Origin: Adhaeribacter pallidiroseus | GTDB taxonomy: Bacteria > Bacteroidota > Bacteroidia > Cytophagales > Hymenobacteraceae | Length of the DNA stretch: 64,000 nt | Reading direction: 5' to 3' | Assembly: GCF_003340495.1 (NCBI RefSeq) | Contig: NZ_QASA01000001.1 | Coordinates: 806,001 to 870,000, forward strand | Shown: piece by piece, positions 6,980 to 15,013 of the stretch | Position numbering within the stretch: position 1 is the stretch's first letter | Layout of the letters: each line of letters begins with the position of its first letter | Position numbers and translations under genes: made by a program | The notes under the pieces: generated by a model | What the model saw: the letters and a program-made list of their open reading frames with translations, nothing else | What the model was told of the DNA's origin: nothing | The model's database searches: none

Positions 6980-7714
6980 TTACTCCCGAACGGGATAATT
7001 ACCTAAAGCACTCAGGTATTTTACCAATGAGCGTTTGGCAATAGGTAAAATGGAATGTTCGAACGGAAAACGGGCCCGCGCCACCACGGCAAAAGTAGCC
7101 GGATTCGGAAAGTCGCGGTTCTCCCGGGCCAACTGTAATTTCAGGTTTTCGTGGGTAAGCGCCATGCCTCGCCGTACGGTATCCAGGTGCTGGGTGTGGA
7201 TACCCCGGTATTGCTCGTAAGTATTTTTAAAAATGGTAATTTTGTAAAAGTAAATTTTGGTTTCCTGATTCCAGTATTCTTCCAAAAATAAATAGCCTTC
7301 GTTGAAATAAATGGGCGTAATACCCACCGGCGTTATTTCCAGGTGGCGTTCCACCGTGTTGTATATTTCTTTACCGGTATCTACGGCTTGGCTAAACAAA
7401 GGCGCGGCAAACTGAATAATTTCTTCCAGTTCTTTCATGGTAGCATCGTCTTCCACAATCTTCTGGTACACCAGTTCCAGCTTTTCAAAATCGGCCCGAC
7501 TGATCCGCTCCGGGAATTGCTCGTAAACCAATTTTTTGTGTTCTTTAATTTGCAGTAAATTTTGGTAATGCATGATTAAATCAGAGAAGATAGGGTAGAG
7601 CCGTTGCGCGCCAAACTCGGTTTTTACCCCCTGCAAATAATCGAGTAATAAGTATTTCTTGTATTCAAAATCAATTAAGCCATCACTTAACCAGTTTACA
7701 GGCAGCTTTTTCAT
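6980..7714 (-). CDS. Conserved hypothetical protein (244 aa)
   Basis: Soluble protein without signal peptide or membrane segment. It begins with a helical half (LPVNWLSDGLIDFEYKKYLL, then coiled-coil-like residues 60-110) and ends in a beta-rich half (LEITPVGITPIYFNEGYLFL, KIYFYKITIFKN). This resembles a housekeeping protein of Cytophagales that I have no name for. Upstream and downstream genes give no functional link. Confidence 0.75.
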   Translation of the reverse strand: MKKLPVNWLSDGLIDFEYKKYLLLDYLQGVKTEFGAQRLYPIFSDLIMHYQNLLQIKEHKKLVYEQFPERISRADFEKLELVYQKIVEDDATMKELEEIIQFAAPLFSQAVDTGKEIYNTVERHLEITPVGITPIYFNEGYLFLEEYWNQETKIYFYKITIFKNTYEQYRGIHTQHLDTVRRGMALTHENLKLQLARENRDFPNPATFAVVARARFPFEHSILPIAKRSLVKYLSALGNYPVRE

Positions 7715-7875
7715 AATCTAGTATTCCAAAATTTAAAAATTATCTATTTCAGGTGAGCCGATCGGGCAGTACGAATGAAGGTACACTTGACCGGCCAGAA
7801 GGAGTTATTTAGGTAAGTAAAAAGTACGAAAAAAAAAGCACAATGTATAGGATATACGGTGCGGTAACTTCCATA

Positions 7876-7911
7876 AAAAAATCCTGCTCTTACATCGGAG
7901 CAGGATTTTTT
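7876..7911 (-). terminator. Bidirectional rho-independent terminator
   Basis: A perfect 14-bp stem (7876-7889 with 7898-7911; core ATCCTGCTC / GAGCAGGAT) has A-runs on one side and T-runs on the other. It lies 26 bp past the stop of the DUF4142 gene. Confidence 0.85.
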
Positions 7912-7937
7912 ATAACAAAGGGTATTTTTTTAAATTT

Positions 7938-8471
7938 TTAAAAAGAATCGATTTTAGATTTTACCATAACGGCGTGGTCCCGGTGGCCCTGCAAAATGGG
8001 TAACGTTTTAGTGGCAAAGTTCCGGATATCCGGGTCTTGAATTTCGCGGGTGGCTTGCTCGTACAAACTGATGGCTTCGTCGTGAGCAGTTATTTGCACT
8101 TCTATAAAATCTTTATCAAAGGCAACACCACTTTGGCCGGAAAGGCGCATCCGAATAGCCCGGTTATCTTCAGTAAGCGAGTCGGGTAATGTTATTTTCT
8201 TTTGATTGGCCAAAATTCGAAGTTCGTTGCTGGAGGTTGTGTGGTCCATTACCAAGTGCTGCGCGAACTCCCGGACTTCGGAAAGCGTACCTTTTCCAGA
8301 AGCTATCTGCCCGGTCTGAATTTCAAAAAGATCGCTATTGGCCGCTGCCACCATAAAATCCGTTTCGGTTAACCGACCGGCATTACCCGAATCTTCCTTC
8401 TCGCAGCTACTAACTGTGGTACTTATAATAAGTAGCAAGAGCAGCCACCATTTTACCTGAATATTTTTCAT
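7938..8471 (-). CDS. DUF4142 lipoprotein (ferritin-like four-helix fold)
   Basis: Lipoprotein of 177 aa. Signal peptide residues 1-22 end at the lipobox V-S-S-C, so Cys23 is acylated and the protein is periplasmic. The body is a DUF4142 domain: TDFMVAAANSDLFEIQTGQI, then LVMDHTTSSNELRILA and HDEAISLYEQATREIQDPDI, ending with FATKTLPILQGHRDHA. The His and Asp residues in the helices recall ferritin-like metal sites, but no activity is established for the family. A second paralogue lies at 46621-47247. Confidence 0.88.
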   Translation of the reverse strand: MKNIQVKWWLLLLLIISTTVSSCEKEDSGNAGRLTETDFMVAAANSDLFEIQTGQIASGKGTLSEVREFAQHLVMDHTTSSNELRILANQKKITLPDSLTEDNRAIRMRLSGQSGVAFDKDFIEVQITAHDEAISLYEQATREIQDPDIRNFATKTLPILQGHRDHAVMVKSKIDSF

Positions 8472-9161
8472 TGAAATTTGTAATTAAAAAATGTTTGTTT
8501 TTTGTTAAGAAAATTTTGCTGTACTACACGGGTAAATATGGTTTTACGCAGTGCAAGTAAAAACGGATTGCTTTACCGGATTGTTGAATGGCCAACTTGA
8601 TTTTACGTATTTGCAGCAGGTAATTACGTATAAAATACAGAAATGCATTATCAGGCCGTAAATGGAATTTTAAAATAACAGGAGCTGCGTGCAAAAAAGT
8701 TAAACGGATGATATATAAACAAGTGGTTTACCGACAGCTAATACTGCGAGTTGCCAGCTATAAAAACATTAGTTGATAATTATGGAAAAATAGCTCAGGA
8801 GTTACTCCATCTGGGTTGATTTAGAAAAAGAAGAGTGAAGCAGAAAAGGCTAGGAGTTAAAAAGGGAATGGGTGAGCTTAGCTTTTACCAATTAGCGAAA
8901 GATACTTAATGGCGCGGATTCGCTTTACAGTCAAGCAAAAAAGGTGAGGTAGGCGGTCGCGTAGAAGCTTTGATCTACTAAAACTTCGGTAAAAGTTACC
9001 AGTATGCACCTTGTTCCTGAACGGTGCCGTTGTTGGTGTCTGCACGAACAACTTTAAGTATCTTTTTGCAAATGGCCTACAAAATAGAAAGTCTGGAATT
9101 CAACGTAATGCATCGGTGAGTTCCAGACTTTCCTTATTTTAAAAAAGCCAAAAGTTCTTGT
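8472..9161. other. 690-bp intergenic region with one terminator
   Basis: The spacer separates the DUF4142 gene from the GH109 gene. I see no gene or RNA in it except the hairpin at 9087-9132. The part nearest 8471 should hold the DUF4142 promoter. Confidence 0.5.
9087..9132 (-). terminator. Hairpin ending the GH109 transcript
   Basis: GAAAGTCTGGAA at 9087-9098 pairs perfectly with TTCCAGACTTTC at 9121-9132 around a 22-nt loop; a short T-rich tract follows on the reverse strand. It starts 29 bp after the GH109 stop. Confidence 0.7.
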
Positions 9162-10520
9162 TTACACCGCAAAAACCGGTTTGCGCGTTTTCCATTTGCC
9201 GCGGGTAAAATCCGGGATAGGAATGGAGGCGGAGTTCTGGGCAATGGATTGTTCCGACAAAGGACTGATAGCCGACCAGGCGGCAGCATCGTACACATCA
9301 ATGGGGGGAGCGGTTTTGTTTTTAACGGCTTCTACAAAATCCCGCATCACAAAATAATCCATGCCGCCGTGGCCCGCGCCTTCGGCTACTTTCTCGAACT
9401 GCTGCCAGACTTTATGATCGTATTTTTTTAAATACGGATCGGCTGGTTCCCATTCATCATTGGTTTTACTTACTTTTTCAATGTAAATTTGGTTACCATC
9501 ATCCATCCAGAGGCCATTAGTACCCTGCACCCGGAAACCTAAAGAATAAGGGCGCGGCGAGTTGGTATCGTGGGTGATTAAGATGGTTTCGCCGTTGGCG
9601 CACTTAATCATGGTTTGCACCACGTCGCCGAGCTTAAACTTTACTTGGGCGTTGGGGTGGTTTTCGCCGCCGTTATCTACAATGTACTTGTGCAAACCTA
9701 AGCCTTTGGAGGCCATGGAGGTTAAATACAAAAACTGATTGCCCCGGTTAATATTAATCATTTCGGCCACGGGTCCTAAACCATGGGTGGGGTAGATGTC
9801 GCCGTTCCGGTCGATGGAATGCTGGGTGCGCCATTTGGCTTCGCTAAAAGCTTTCGGCCCGAATTCTACGCCCACGCCGGGCGGTTGTTTGCCGTCGTTA
9901 AATTTTATGCCCCGCAAATCGTGTTGGTAGCCGCATTGTAAATGCGTGATTTCGCCGAAAAGATTTTGCCGCACCATGTTTAACACGGCCATTACGTCGC
10001 GGCGGTAACACACATTTTCGAGGATCATGCAATGCGACCCGGTTTTTTCAAAAGTATCTACCAAGGCCCAGGATTCTTCCAGTTTTACCGTGGCCGATAC
10101 TTCTACGCCGGCGTATTTGCGGGCATTCATGGCGGCTAAGGCCATGGGCACGTGCCATTCCCAGGGAGTAGCGATAATAACGCCGTCTACATCGTCGCGC
10201 TTGACTAAATTTTCAAAATCGTGATCGTTTTTATTGTAAACTTTCGCTTCTTTGTGGCCGGCTTCGCGAAGCATTTTCTGGGTTGCCGCAATAGCGGCCG
10301 GATCGGTATCGCAAATAGCGGTAATGGTTACTTCCGGAAAAGCTAAAGCATTGTGCACGTGGTTGCGGCCCCGCAAACCTACCCCAATAAAGCCCAACCG
10401 AACTTTAGGAGCGGCTTTTTGCGCCAATAAGGTTCCGGGTAATAAACTGGTTGCGGCCGTGGCGGCCAAAAGATGGGAACTCTTCCGGATAAAATCCCGG
10501 CGGTTAACAAAGTAAGCCAT
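9162..10520 (-). CDS. GH109-type NAD-dependent glycosidase (alpha-N-acetylgalactosaminidase family), Tat-exported
   Basis: Gfo/Idh/MocA-fold protein of 452 aa. The N-terminus VNRRDFIRKSS is a twin-arginine signal followed by a hydrophobic stretch, so folded export to the periplasm is likely. The Rossmann motif VRLGFIGVGLRGRNH starts at about residue 40. The distinctive GH109 blocks are present: ENVCYRRDVMA, CGYQHDLRG, AKWRTQHS, YPTHGLGPV, KGLGLHKYIVDNGGE, and AGHGGMDYF. I recall the same blocks in the characterised Elizabethkingia enzyme that cleaves terminal alpha-GalNAc through transient NAD-dependent oxidation. GH109 is a broad family, so the true substrate could be another alpha-glycoside. 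It follows the GHMP kinase by 74 bp and is probably in its operon. Confidence 0.88.
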   Translation of the reverse strand: MAYFVNRRDFIRKSSHLLAATAATSLLPGTLLAQKAAPKVRLGFIGVGLRGRNHVHNALAFPEVTITAICDTDPAAIAATQKMLREAGHKEAKVYNKNDHDFENLVKRDDVDGVIIATPWEWHVPMALAAMNARKYAGVEVSATVKLEESWALVDTFEKTGSHCMILENVCYRRDVMAVLNMVRQNLFGEITHLQCGYQHDLRGIKFNDGKQPPGVGVEFGPKAFSEAKWRTQHSIDRNGDIYPTHGLGPVAEMININRGNQFLYLTSMASKGLGLHKYIVDNGGENHPNAQVKFKLGDVVQTMIKCANGETILITHDTNSPRPYSLGFRVQGTNGLWMDDGNQIYIEKVSKTNDEWEPADPYLKKYDHKVWQQFEKVAEGAGHGGMDYFVMRDFVEAVKNKTAPPIDVYDAAAWSAISPLSEQSIAQNSASIPIPDFTRGKWKTRKPVFAV

Positions 10521-10594
10521 AGGCTGTATGATTAATTAGTATTTTTAAATTTTTTTAAATTTTGGGAGCGTTGCGTGCTAAGAAGCGCCTTTAT

Positions 10595-11707
10595 TCAGGC
10601 TAAACTGACCACCGGCGTATCGGCCGGCTCCACGCGGGTTCCTGCATCTACCGTAATAATATACCCTTTGCCGCCTTGTTTTTCAATGGTGGCTACTACC
10701 TGTTCCGGATTTTCCGGGGCGTAGGCAAACATACAACCGCCGCCACCCGAACCGTTTATTTTGGCGCCTAAAGCCCCGGCCTCCAAAGCGGCCGCAATCA
10801 TGGCGTTTATTTTGGGCGTCGAAACTTTCTTGGCCTCGCGCAAATTAGTTTGGTGCTGGTTTAACAGTTGGCCCAGTTTAGAATGATCGGTAGTGGGCTG
10901 TTCCAGCAAATTTTTAGCTTCCAGTAAAATATCGCGGTCGGATAAATTACTTTTAAAAAGTATTAATTCGTCAGGAGTTAAAATATCGCGGTAATCGTTG
11001 GCGTGGTCCAGGGGGAACCGGTGTAAATGGAAATCCGGATCATGGGTCTTTATCTTACGGAGAGCTTCCAGCATGCCGTATTTTACTCTTTTTAAAATGG
11101 TGAGCGTATCTTTGGGTTCCTGCGAATCGCCCAACACAAAAGTGCCCAAGGTGGGCCGGAAGGTTGCAATGCGAATAACGGGTTGCGACTCCAGGTAAAT
11201 AATATCACCCACGGCCGTAGAATAATGATCCATCATGCCGCCGGGTTCGCCAAATTCCAGGACTTCGGCCTGGTACGCTAATTCCCCGATAGTTGCCTGC
11301 GATTTAGATATGGGATTATCGGTTACCTGCAACAAAAAATTAATCCAGGCTACGAGCAAGGCCGAAGAACTGGATGTGCCCGAGTTGATGGGAATATTGC
11401 CCCGCACGGTAACTTCCAGGCCCCGGGAAAAGCGCAGGCCCTCGCGTTGCAAAATATTAACCGCACTCCGGAAATAGTCGCGGGGTTTTTCGTAGGTTAG
11501 CGCGGGGGCTAAGGTAAAGGTTTCGGTACTGTTTATATCGGGCAAATGCAAAATTACTTGTTTATCCTCCCGAATGGTGCCGGTAAGGCCAATCCGCCGG
11601 GAAATAGCCGCCGCAATAACCGGTAAACCCAGGTAATCCTGGTGCTCGCCGAATAAACAAATTCGCCCAGGGCTGGAAACACGAATGGAATTGTCCGGAG
11701 GGGGCAT
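10595..11707 (-). CDS. GHMP-family sugar kinase, galactokinase-like
   Basis: Cytoplasmic kinase of 370 aa. The N-terminal PGRICLFGEHQDYLG is the galactokinase signature (GR-x-x-x-GEH-x-DY). GNIPINSGTSSSSAL near residue 105 is the ATP-binding motif. EFGEPGGMMDHYSTAVG holds the likely catalytic Asp. AKINGSGGGGCMFAYAP is the third GHMP motif. Galactose or N-acetylgalactosamine is the natural guess, given the downstream GH109 enzyme, but other hexoses or heptoses are possible. It is the first gene of a reverse-strand pair, divergent from the LacI regulator across a 267-bp spacer. Confidence 0.85.
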   Translation of the reverse strand: MPPPDNSIRVSSPGRICLFGEHQDYLGLPVIAAAISRRIGLTGTIREDKQVILHLPDINSTETFTLAPALTYEKPRDYFRSAVNILQREGLRFSRGLEVTVRGNIPINSGTSSSSALLVAWINFLLQVTDNPISKSQATIGELAYQAEVLEFGEPGGMMDHYSTAVGDIIYLESQPVIRIATFRPTLGTFVLGDSQEPKDTLTILKRVKYGMLEALRKIKTHDPDFHLHRFPLDHANDYRDILTPDELILFKSNLSDRDILLEAKNLLEQPTTDHSKLGQLLNQHQTNLREAKKVSTPKINAMIAAALEAGALGAKINGSGGGGCMFAYAPENPEQVVATIEKQGGKGYIITVDAGTRVEPADTPVVSLA

Positions 11708-11974
11708 AGGTTAATTTTTCGTTTTTATAATTAGACCAATAAGCCTTCGAATTTTAAAAATCCGGGCTCTTATTTCTGTTATAGCTGATGAATATAAATA
11801 CTTCCGGCTAGTTATTCAAGACGCCTGAAAGGAATAAACCGGAATTATGCCGATAAACAGACTTCAATTAAAGCACAACCGATTGCGCAAATTAGGCGCT
11901 TTTAAATAGATTTTATTTATTAGCTTAATGGCCGGTAAGGCTTTATTTTTAAAAATAGTTTATTTCCTGCTGCC

Positions 11975-12985
11975 ATGGCTTCCAATGTGCCCACGATGAA
12001 AGAGATTGCCAAACGTTTGGGCGTTTCGGTTACTACTGTGTCGCGCGCTTTGCAGAATCATCCGCGCATTGGTTTACGAACCCGGGAGCAAGTGCACGCG
12101 TTGGTGCAGCAAATGGGGTACGTGCCGAATTCCACGGCTATTTATTTAAAAAAGAAATGCACGTTTAACATTGGCGTGGTGCTGCCGTTTTTAACGGAAC
12201 AGTTTTTTTCGCTAGCAATTTCGGGGATTGAAGATACTACCACGCCTTTGGGTTACAGTGTTTTGGTGGTGCAATCGCGGAATAATTTTGAGCGGGAACG
12301 GGCCGCCATTACTTCGCTGATTAAACACGGCGTGGACGGCATAATTGTATCGGTGGCTTCGGAAACCCAAACCTACCTGCACCTGGACGAAGCTCAAAAA
12401 CACGGTGTGCCGGTGGTGCTGTTTGACCGGGTGATTAAGCGGGCCCCGAACAGTTGCGTGTATTCCGACATTATGGTGGGCGCCTACGAAGCCATCGAAT
12501 TTTTGATTGCAAATGGCTGGTCGCGGATTGCTTTGTTAAATGGCCCTAATACTTTGCAAGCCACCGAAGAACGCTTAAACGGCTACGTGAAAGCCTTGCA
12601 GGAACACCGCATTCCGGTTAATATTCATTATATAAAAAGTGTAAACCTGTTGCGGGAAGATACTATCCGGAAAACCAACGAACTTTTAAATTTACCCGAA
12701 CCACCGCAAGCCATTCTGGCTTTTCACGATTACGTGGCGTTGGATGCCATGCAGGTGTGCAAAGAACGCGGCCTGCACATAAATAAAGATATTTGTTTTG
12801 TCAGCTTCTCGAATCTTTCTTTCTGCGCTTACCTCGATCATCCGCCCATTGCTTCTATTGAGCAGTTTCCGTACGAAATGGGCCAGAAAGCGGCCCAGAT
12901 TTTAATGGCGGCTATTGCCGATCCGGATACCGCTACCCGGCAAGAAGTAGTTATTAAGTCCAAACTGATTCAACGTTTGGAATAA
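11975..12985 (+). CDS. LacI-family transcriptional regulator
   Basis: Regulator of 336 aa. Residues about 8-60 form the LacI HTH (TMKEIAKRLGVSVTTVSRAL, then the hinge GYVPNSTAIYLKKK). Residues 62-330 form the periplasmic-binding-protein-like sensor (NIGVVLPFLTEQFFSLAISG; DGIIVSVASE; PVVLFDRV). ATG 11975 is used, although ATG 11996 (MKEIAKR) also fits. It lies divergent from the kinase-GH109 pair and within 13 kb of a susC promoter region with a LacI-type palindrome, so it probably represses or activates these genes in response to a sugar. Confidence 0.93.
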   Translation: MASNVPTMKEIAKRLGVSVTTVSRALQNHPRIGLRTREQVHALVQQMGYVPNSTAIYLKKKCTFNIGVVLPFLTEQFFSLAISGIEDTTTPLGYSVLVVQSRNNFERERAAITSLIKHGVDGIIVSVASETQTYLHLDEAQKHGVPVVLFDRVIKRAPNSCVYSDIMVGAYEAIEFLIANGWSRIALLNGPNTLQATEERLNGYVKALQEHRIPVNIHYIKSVNLLREDTIRKTNELLNLPEPPQAILAFHDYVALDAMQVCKERGLHINKDICFVSFSNLSFCAYLDHPPIASIEQFPYEMGQKAAQILMAAIADPDTATRQEVVIKSKLIQRLE

Positions 12986-13080
12986 TTTCATAGATGAGTT
13001 AAAATTTAAAAAAGTTAGATTGGATGGGCTGCTTAAGGCCAGTTGAGTTAATTTTAGTGTTTTAATAATGGTTCATCTTT

Positions 13081-13683
13081 GGAGCCTTTTCAAGTCTCCG
13101 TGCTCGGGCGCTATCGTGTTTGAACTGGCTGAGTTTGCCTCATGGCCAAACGGGGAGTTCACCCCTCCCCTGCGGGACCTCCCCTAAAAACAGGGGAGGA
13201 GATGCCGCTGTTGCTTCATTCTTTTCTTTCTCGCTCCGCGGCGGTATGTGCCTGCTGCACACCAAAATTTTAGTAGCCCATCCACAGCCAAACTGATGTT
13301 AGTTGTTCTTAGCTACCGTTACTACCATTTTTATACTGGTTAAACATGAATGTTTTAAGTAAATTTTTAAAATTTACTTAGAAAAACAGAGCCAAGAATA
13401 TAAACATTAGTGCTTTCGGTACTAGGTGATAATGTAAATATATTTTCTAAAATCGCGCGTCTAAACTATTTGAGTCAAGAAAGCCGAAGCTAAATGTAGA
13501 TGACATCAGTTTGGCTCAGGAGGGCCTTCTAAGCTTGTGGTGTCGAGGAACGAGGCATTGTGAGGCACGAACAAAACAAGCTTAGACCAGCCCGGAAGAG
13601 CCAAACGGGGCCCGCCGGCCAGGAGGCAAGCATAAAGGTGGCTAGCTAGATAGCACCAGTAAATGGAGACGGGAACCGGCTCC
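13081..13683. repeat. Dispersed structured non-coding element, copy 1
   Basis: This 603-nt stretch is homologous over its length to 28957-29425. Landmarks shared by both copies: outer arm starting GGAGCCTTTTCAAG (13081); AGCCAAACTGATG (13286-13298); TAGCTACC (13310 area); GCCGAAGCTAA; CATCAGTTTGGCT (13504-13516); GGGCCTTCTAAG; AAGCTTAGAC; AGAGCCAAACGGG; CCAGGAGGCAA; and a closing arm GGAGAC...GGCTCC (13665-13683). The outer arms pair with each other and the AGCCAAACTGATG block pairs with CATCAGTTTGGCT. No protein frame is conserved. Relative to copy 2 it carries about 140 extra nt at 13145-13286. It ends 50 bp from the stop of the amidohydrolase gene. Confidence 0.75.
13178..13199. repeat. 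GC-rich stem-loop in the insertion of copy 1
   Basis: CCTCCCCT at 13178-13185 pairs with AGGGGAGG at 13192-13199 around AAAAAC. It is part of the segment absent from the other copy of the dispersed element. Confidence 0.6.
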
Positions 13684-13733
13684 AAAAAACAACCTTAAGT
13701 GGTAGCAATGCTCTTGTTACTCACTATCTAGTT

Positions 13734-14813
13734 TTACTTCATCAGAATCTTTAAAGCATTATCGCGGTAAACTTTGCGAAGCGTATCATTGTCGAGGTTA
13801 AATCCATTCAGGGGCCAATGGTAGCTAAACTGATGAAATTCGTAGAAGTGTTCGTCCGAAGTTTCTAAAATCCGGAAGGTGGTTTCGTACATTTTGGGGC
13901 TGGTGCCCATATCGGTGCCATAAACCAGGCGGTCCTGGTATTTTTTAAAAAAAGTTTGCATGTACCGCGGTATAGGCGCTACTTCTCCGTAACGGGCGGC
14001 GATGTCGGCGTACAGGTTCGGGTATTTATCGAACAAATTGCCCAGAATGCTTAAATCATATTCGGTGTTGGCAAAGTGGCAGGCTACAAAAGTAGTTTTG
14101 GGGTTATCGCGGGCGGCATTTTCCAATGTTTTCACTAATTCGGCGTGGCCAATTAAACCGGGTTTGGTTTTATCAATTTTCCATTGGTAAGCGTTCATTA
14201 AACCGTCGTTGGTGGAGTCCATGGGTTCGTACATCCAGTAAGGTTCGGCCACGTGGATGCTGATAGGCATTTTTAACTCGGCGCATTTTTGCAATAAAGG
14301 TTTCATGCGCGGATCATCCATATGCAGACCATACCCGGGCGTGGGCAATGAGTAAAATTCACCTAAGCCTTTATCGCCTAACTCGCCTACCCCCCGGGCA
14401 CCCGCTTTAAAACAACGCTCCAACTCTTTCACGGCTTTCTTACTCCAGCCCGTTTTGTCTTTGCCCGTAAAATCAAAGCCACACCAAACCTCGAACCGGT
14501 TCCCGTATTTCCGGTAGGCTTTCTGGATCGAATCAAACCGGGCGCCGGTGGAATACGATAAAATAACGGTTTTCTCCACGCCTACCTGGTCCATAGTTTT
14601 TACCCATTCGGCTATTTCGGTGTCGGATTTGGCGTACGGGTGCGAATGCAGATCGATTACAGGATACTTGGCTTTCGGAACCCGGGTAATCGGAATTTTA
14701 TAGATGGACTGCGGCCGGTAATCTTTTAACAGTAATTTGTCCAGGTCCTGGGCCACAGAAGTGCGCCCGATTACAACCAGAAAAGCCAGGAGCAGGGTGG
14801 TATTTTTAATCAT
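13734..14813 (-). CDS. Secreted amidohydrolase (Amidohydro_2 TIM barrel)
   Basis: Exported metal-dependent hydrolase of about 359 aa. ATG 14813 is chosen because it starts a clean signal peptide (MIKNTTLLLAFLVVIG...SVAQ); the frame extends upstream to 14864 without it. The barrel starts with VIDLHSHPY, holding the first two metal-binding His. Further metal or catalytic residues are likely in PISIHVAEPYW, GLIGHAELV, FVACHFANTEYD and VYGTDMG. These suit PF04909 (decarboxylases, lactonases and related enzymes). The substrate cannot be read from sequence. It follows the DUF5009 gene at 200 bp on the same strand. Confidence 0.82.
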   Translation of the reverse strand: MIKNTTLLLAFLVVIGRTSVAQDLDKLLLKDYRPQSIYKIPITRVPKAKYPVIDLHSHPYAKSDTEIAEWVKTMDQVGVEKTVILSYSTGARFDSIQKAYRKYGNRFEVWCGFDFTGKDKTGWSKKAVKELERCFKAGARGVGELGDKGLGEFYSLPTPGYGLHMDDPRMKPLLQKCAELKMPISIHVAEPYWMYEPMDSTNDGLMNAYQWKIDKTKPGLIGHAELVKTLENAARDNPKTTFVACHFANTEYDLSILGNLFDKYPNLYADIAARYGEVAPIPRYMQTFFKKYQDRLVYGTDMGTSPKMYETTFRILETSDEHFYEFHQFSYHWPLNGFNLDNDTLRKVYRDNALKILMK

Positions 14814-15013
14814 AAAACAAGTTTTGACAAGCTGATGAGGTGAACGGATAGGCTTTCGGTACAAAATTTTTTGGTGCGGAGATAAGCGGTTACGACCGGT
14901 TTTTTAAAAATTTAAGGTTAACCGTAGCTAAATTTAAAAATGACGGAAGCAATGCGTTTTGATTACCGGATCCGTATAGAAAGAAGACCCGGCTTTTACT
15001 TGAACGGGCTGCC

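Larger units (their letters stand above)
12986..13733. other. 748-bp intergenic region occupied by dispersed element copy 1
   Basis: The spacer lies between the converging LacI and amidohydrolase genes. Most of it is the repeat described at 13081-13683. No gene is seen. Confidence 0.6.
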
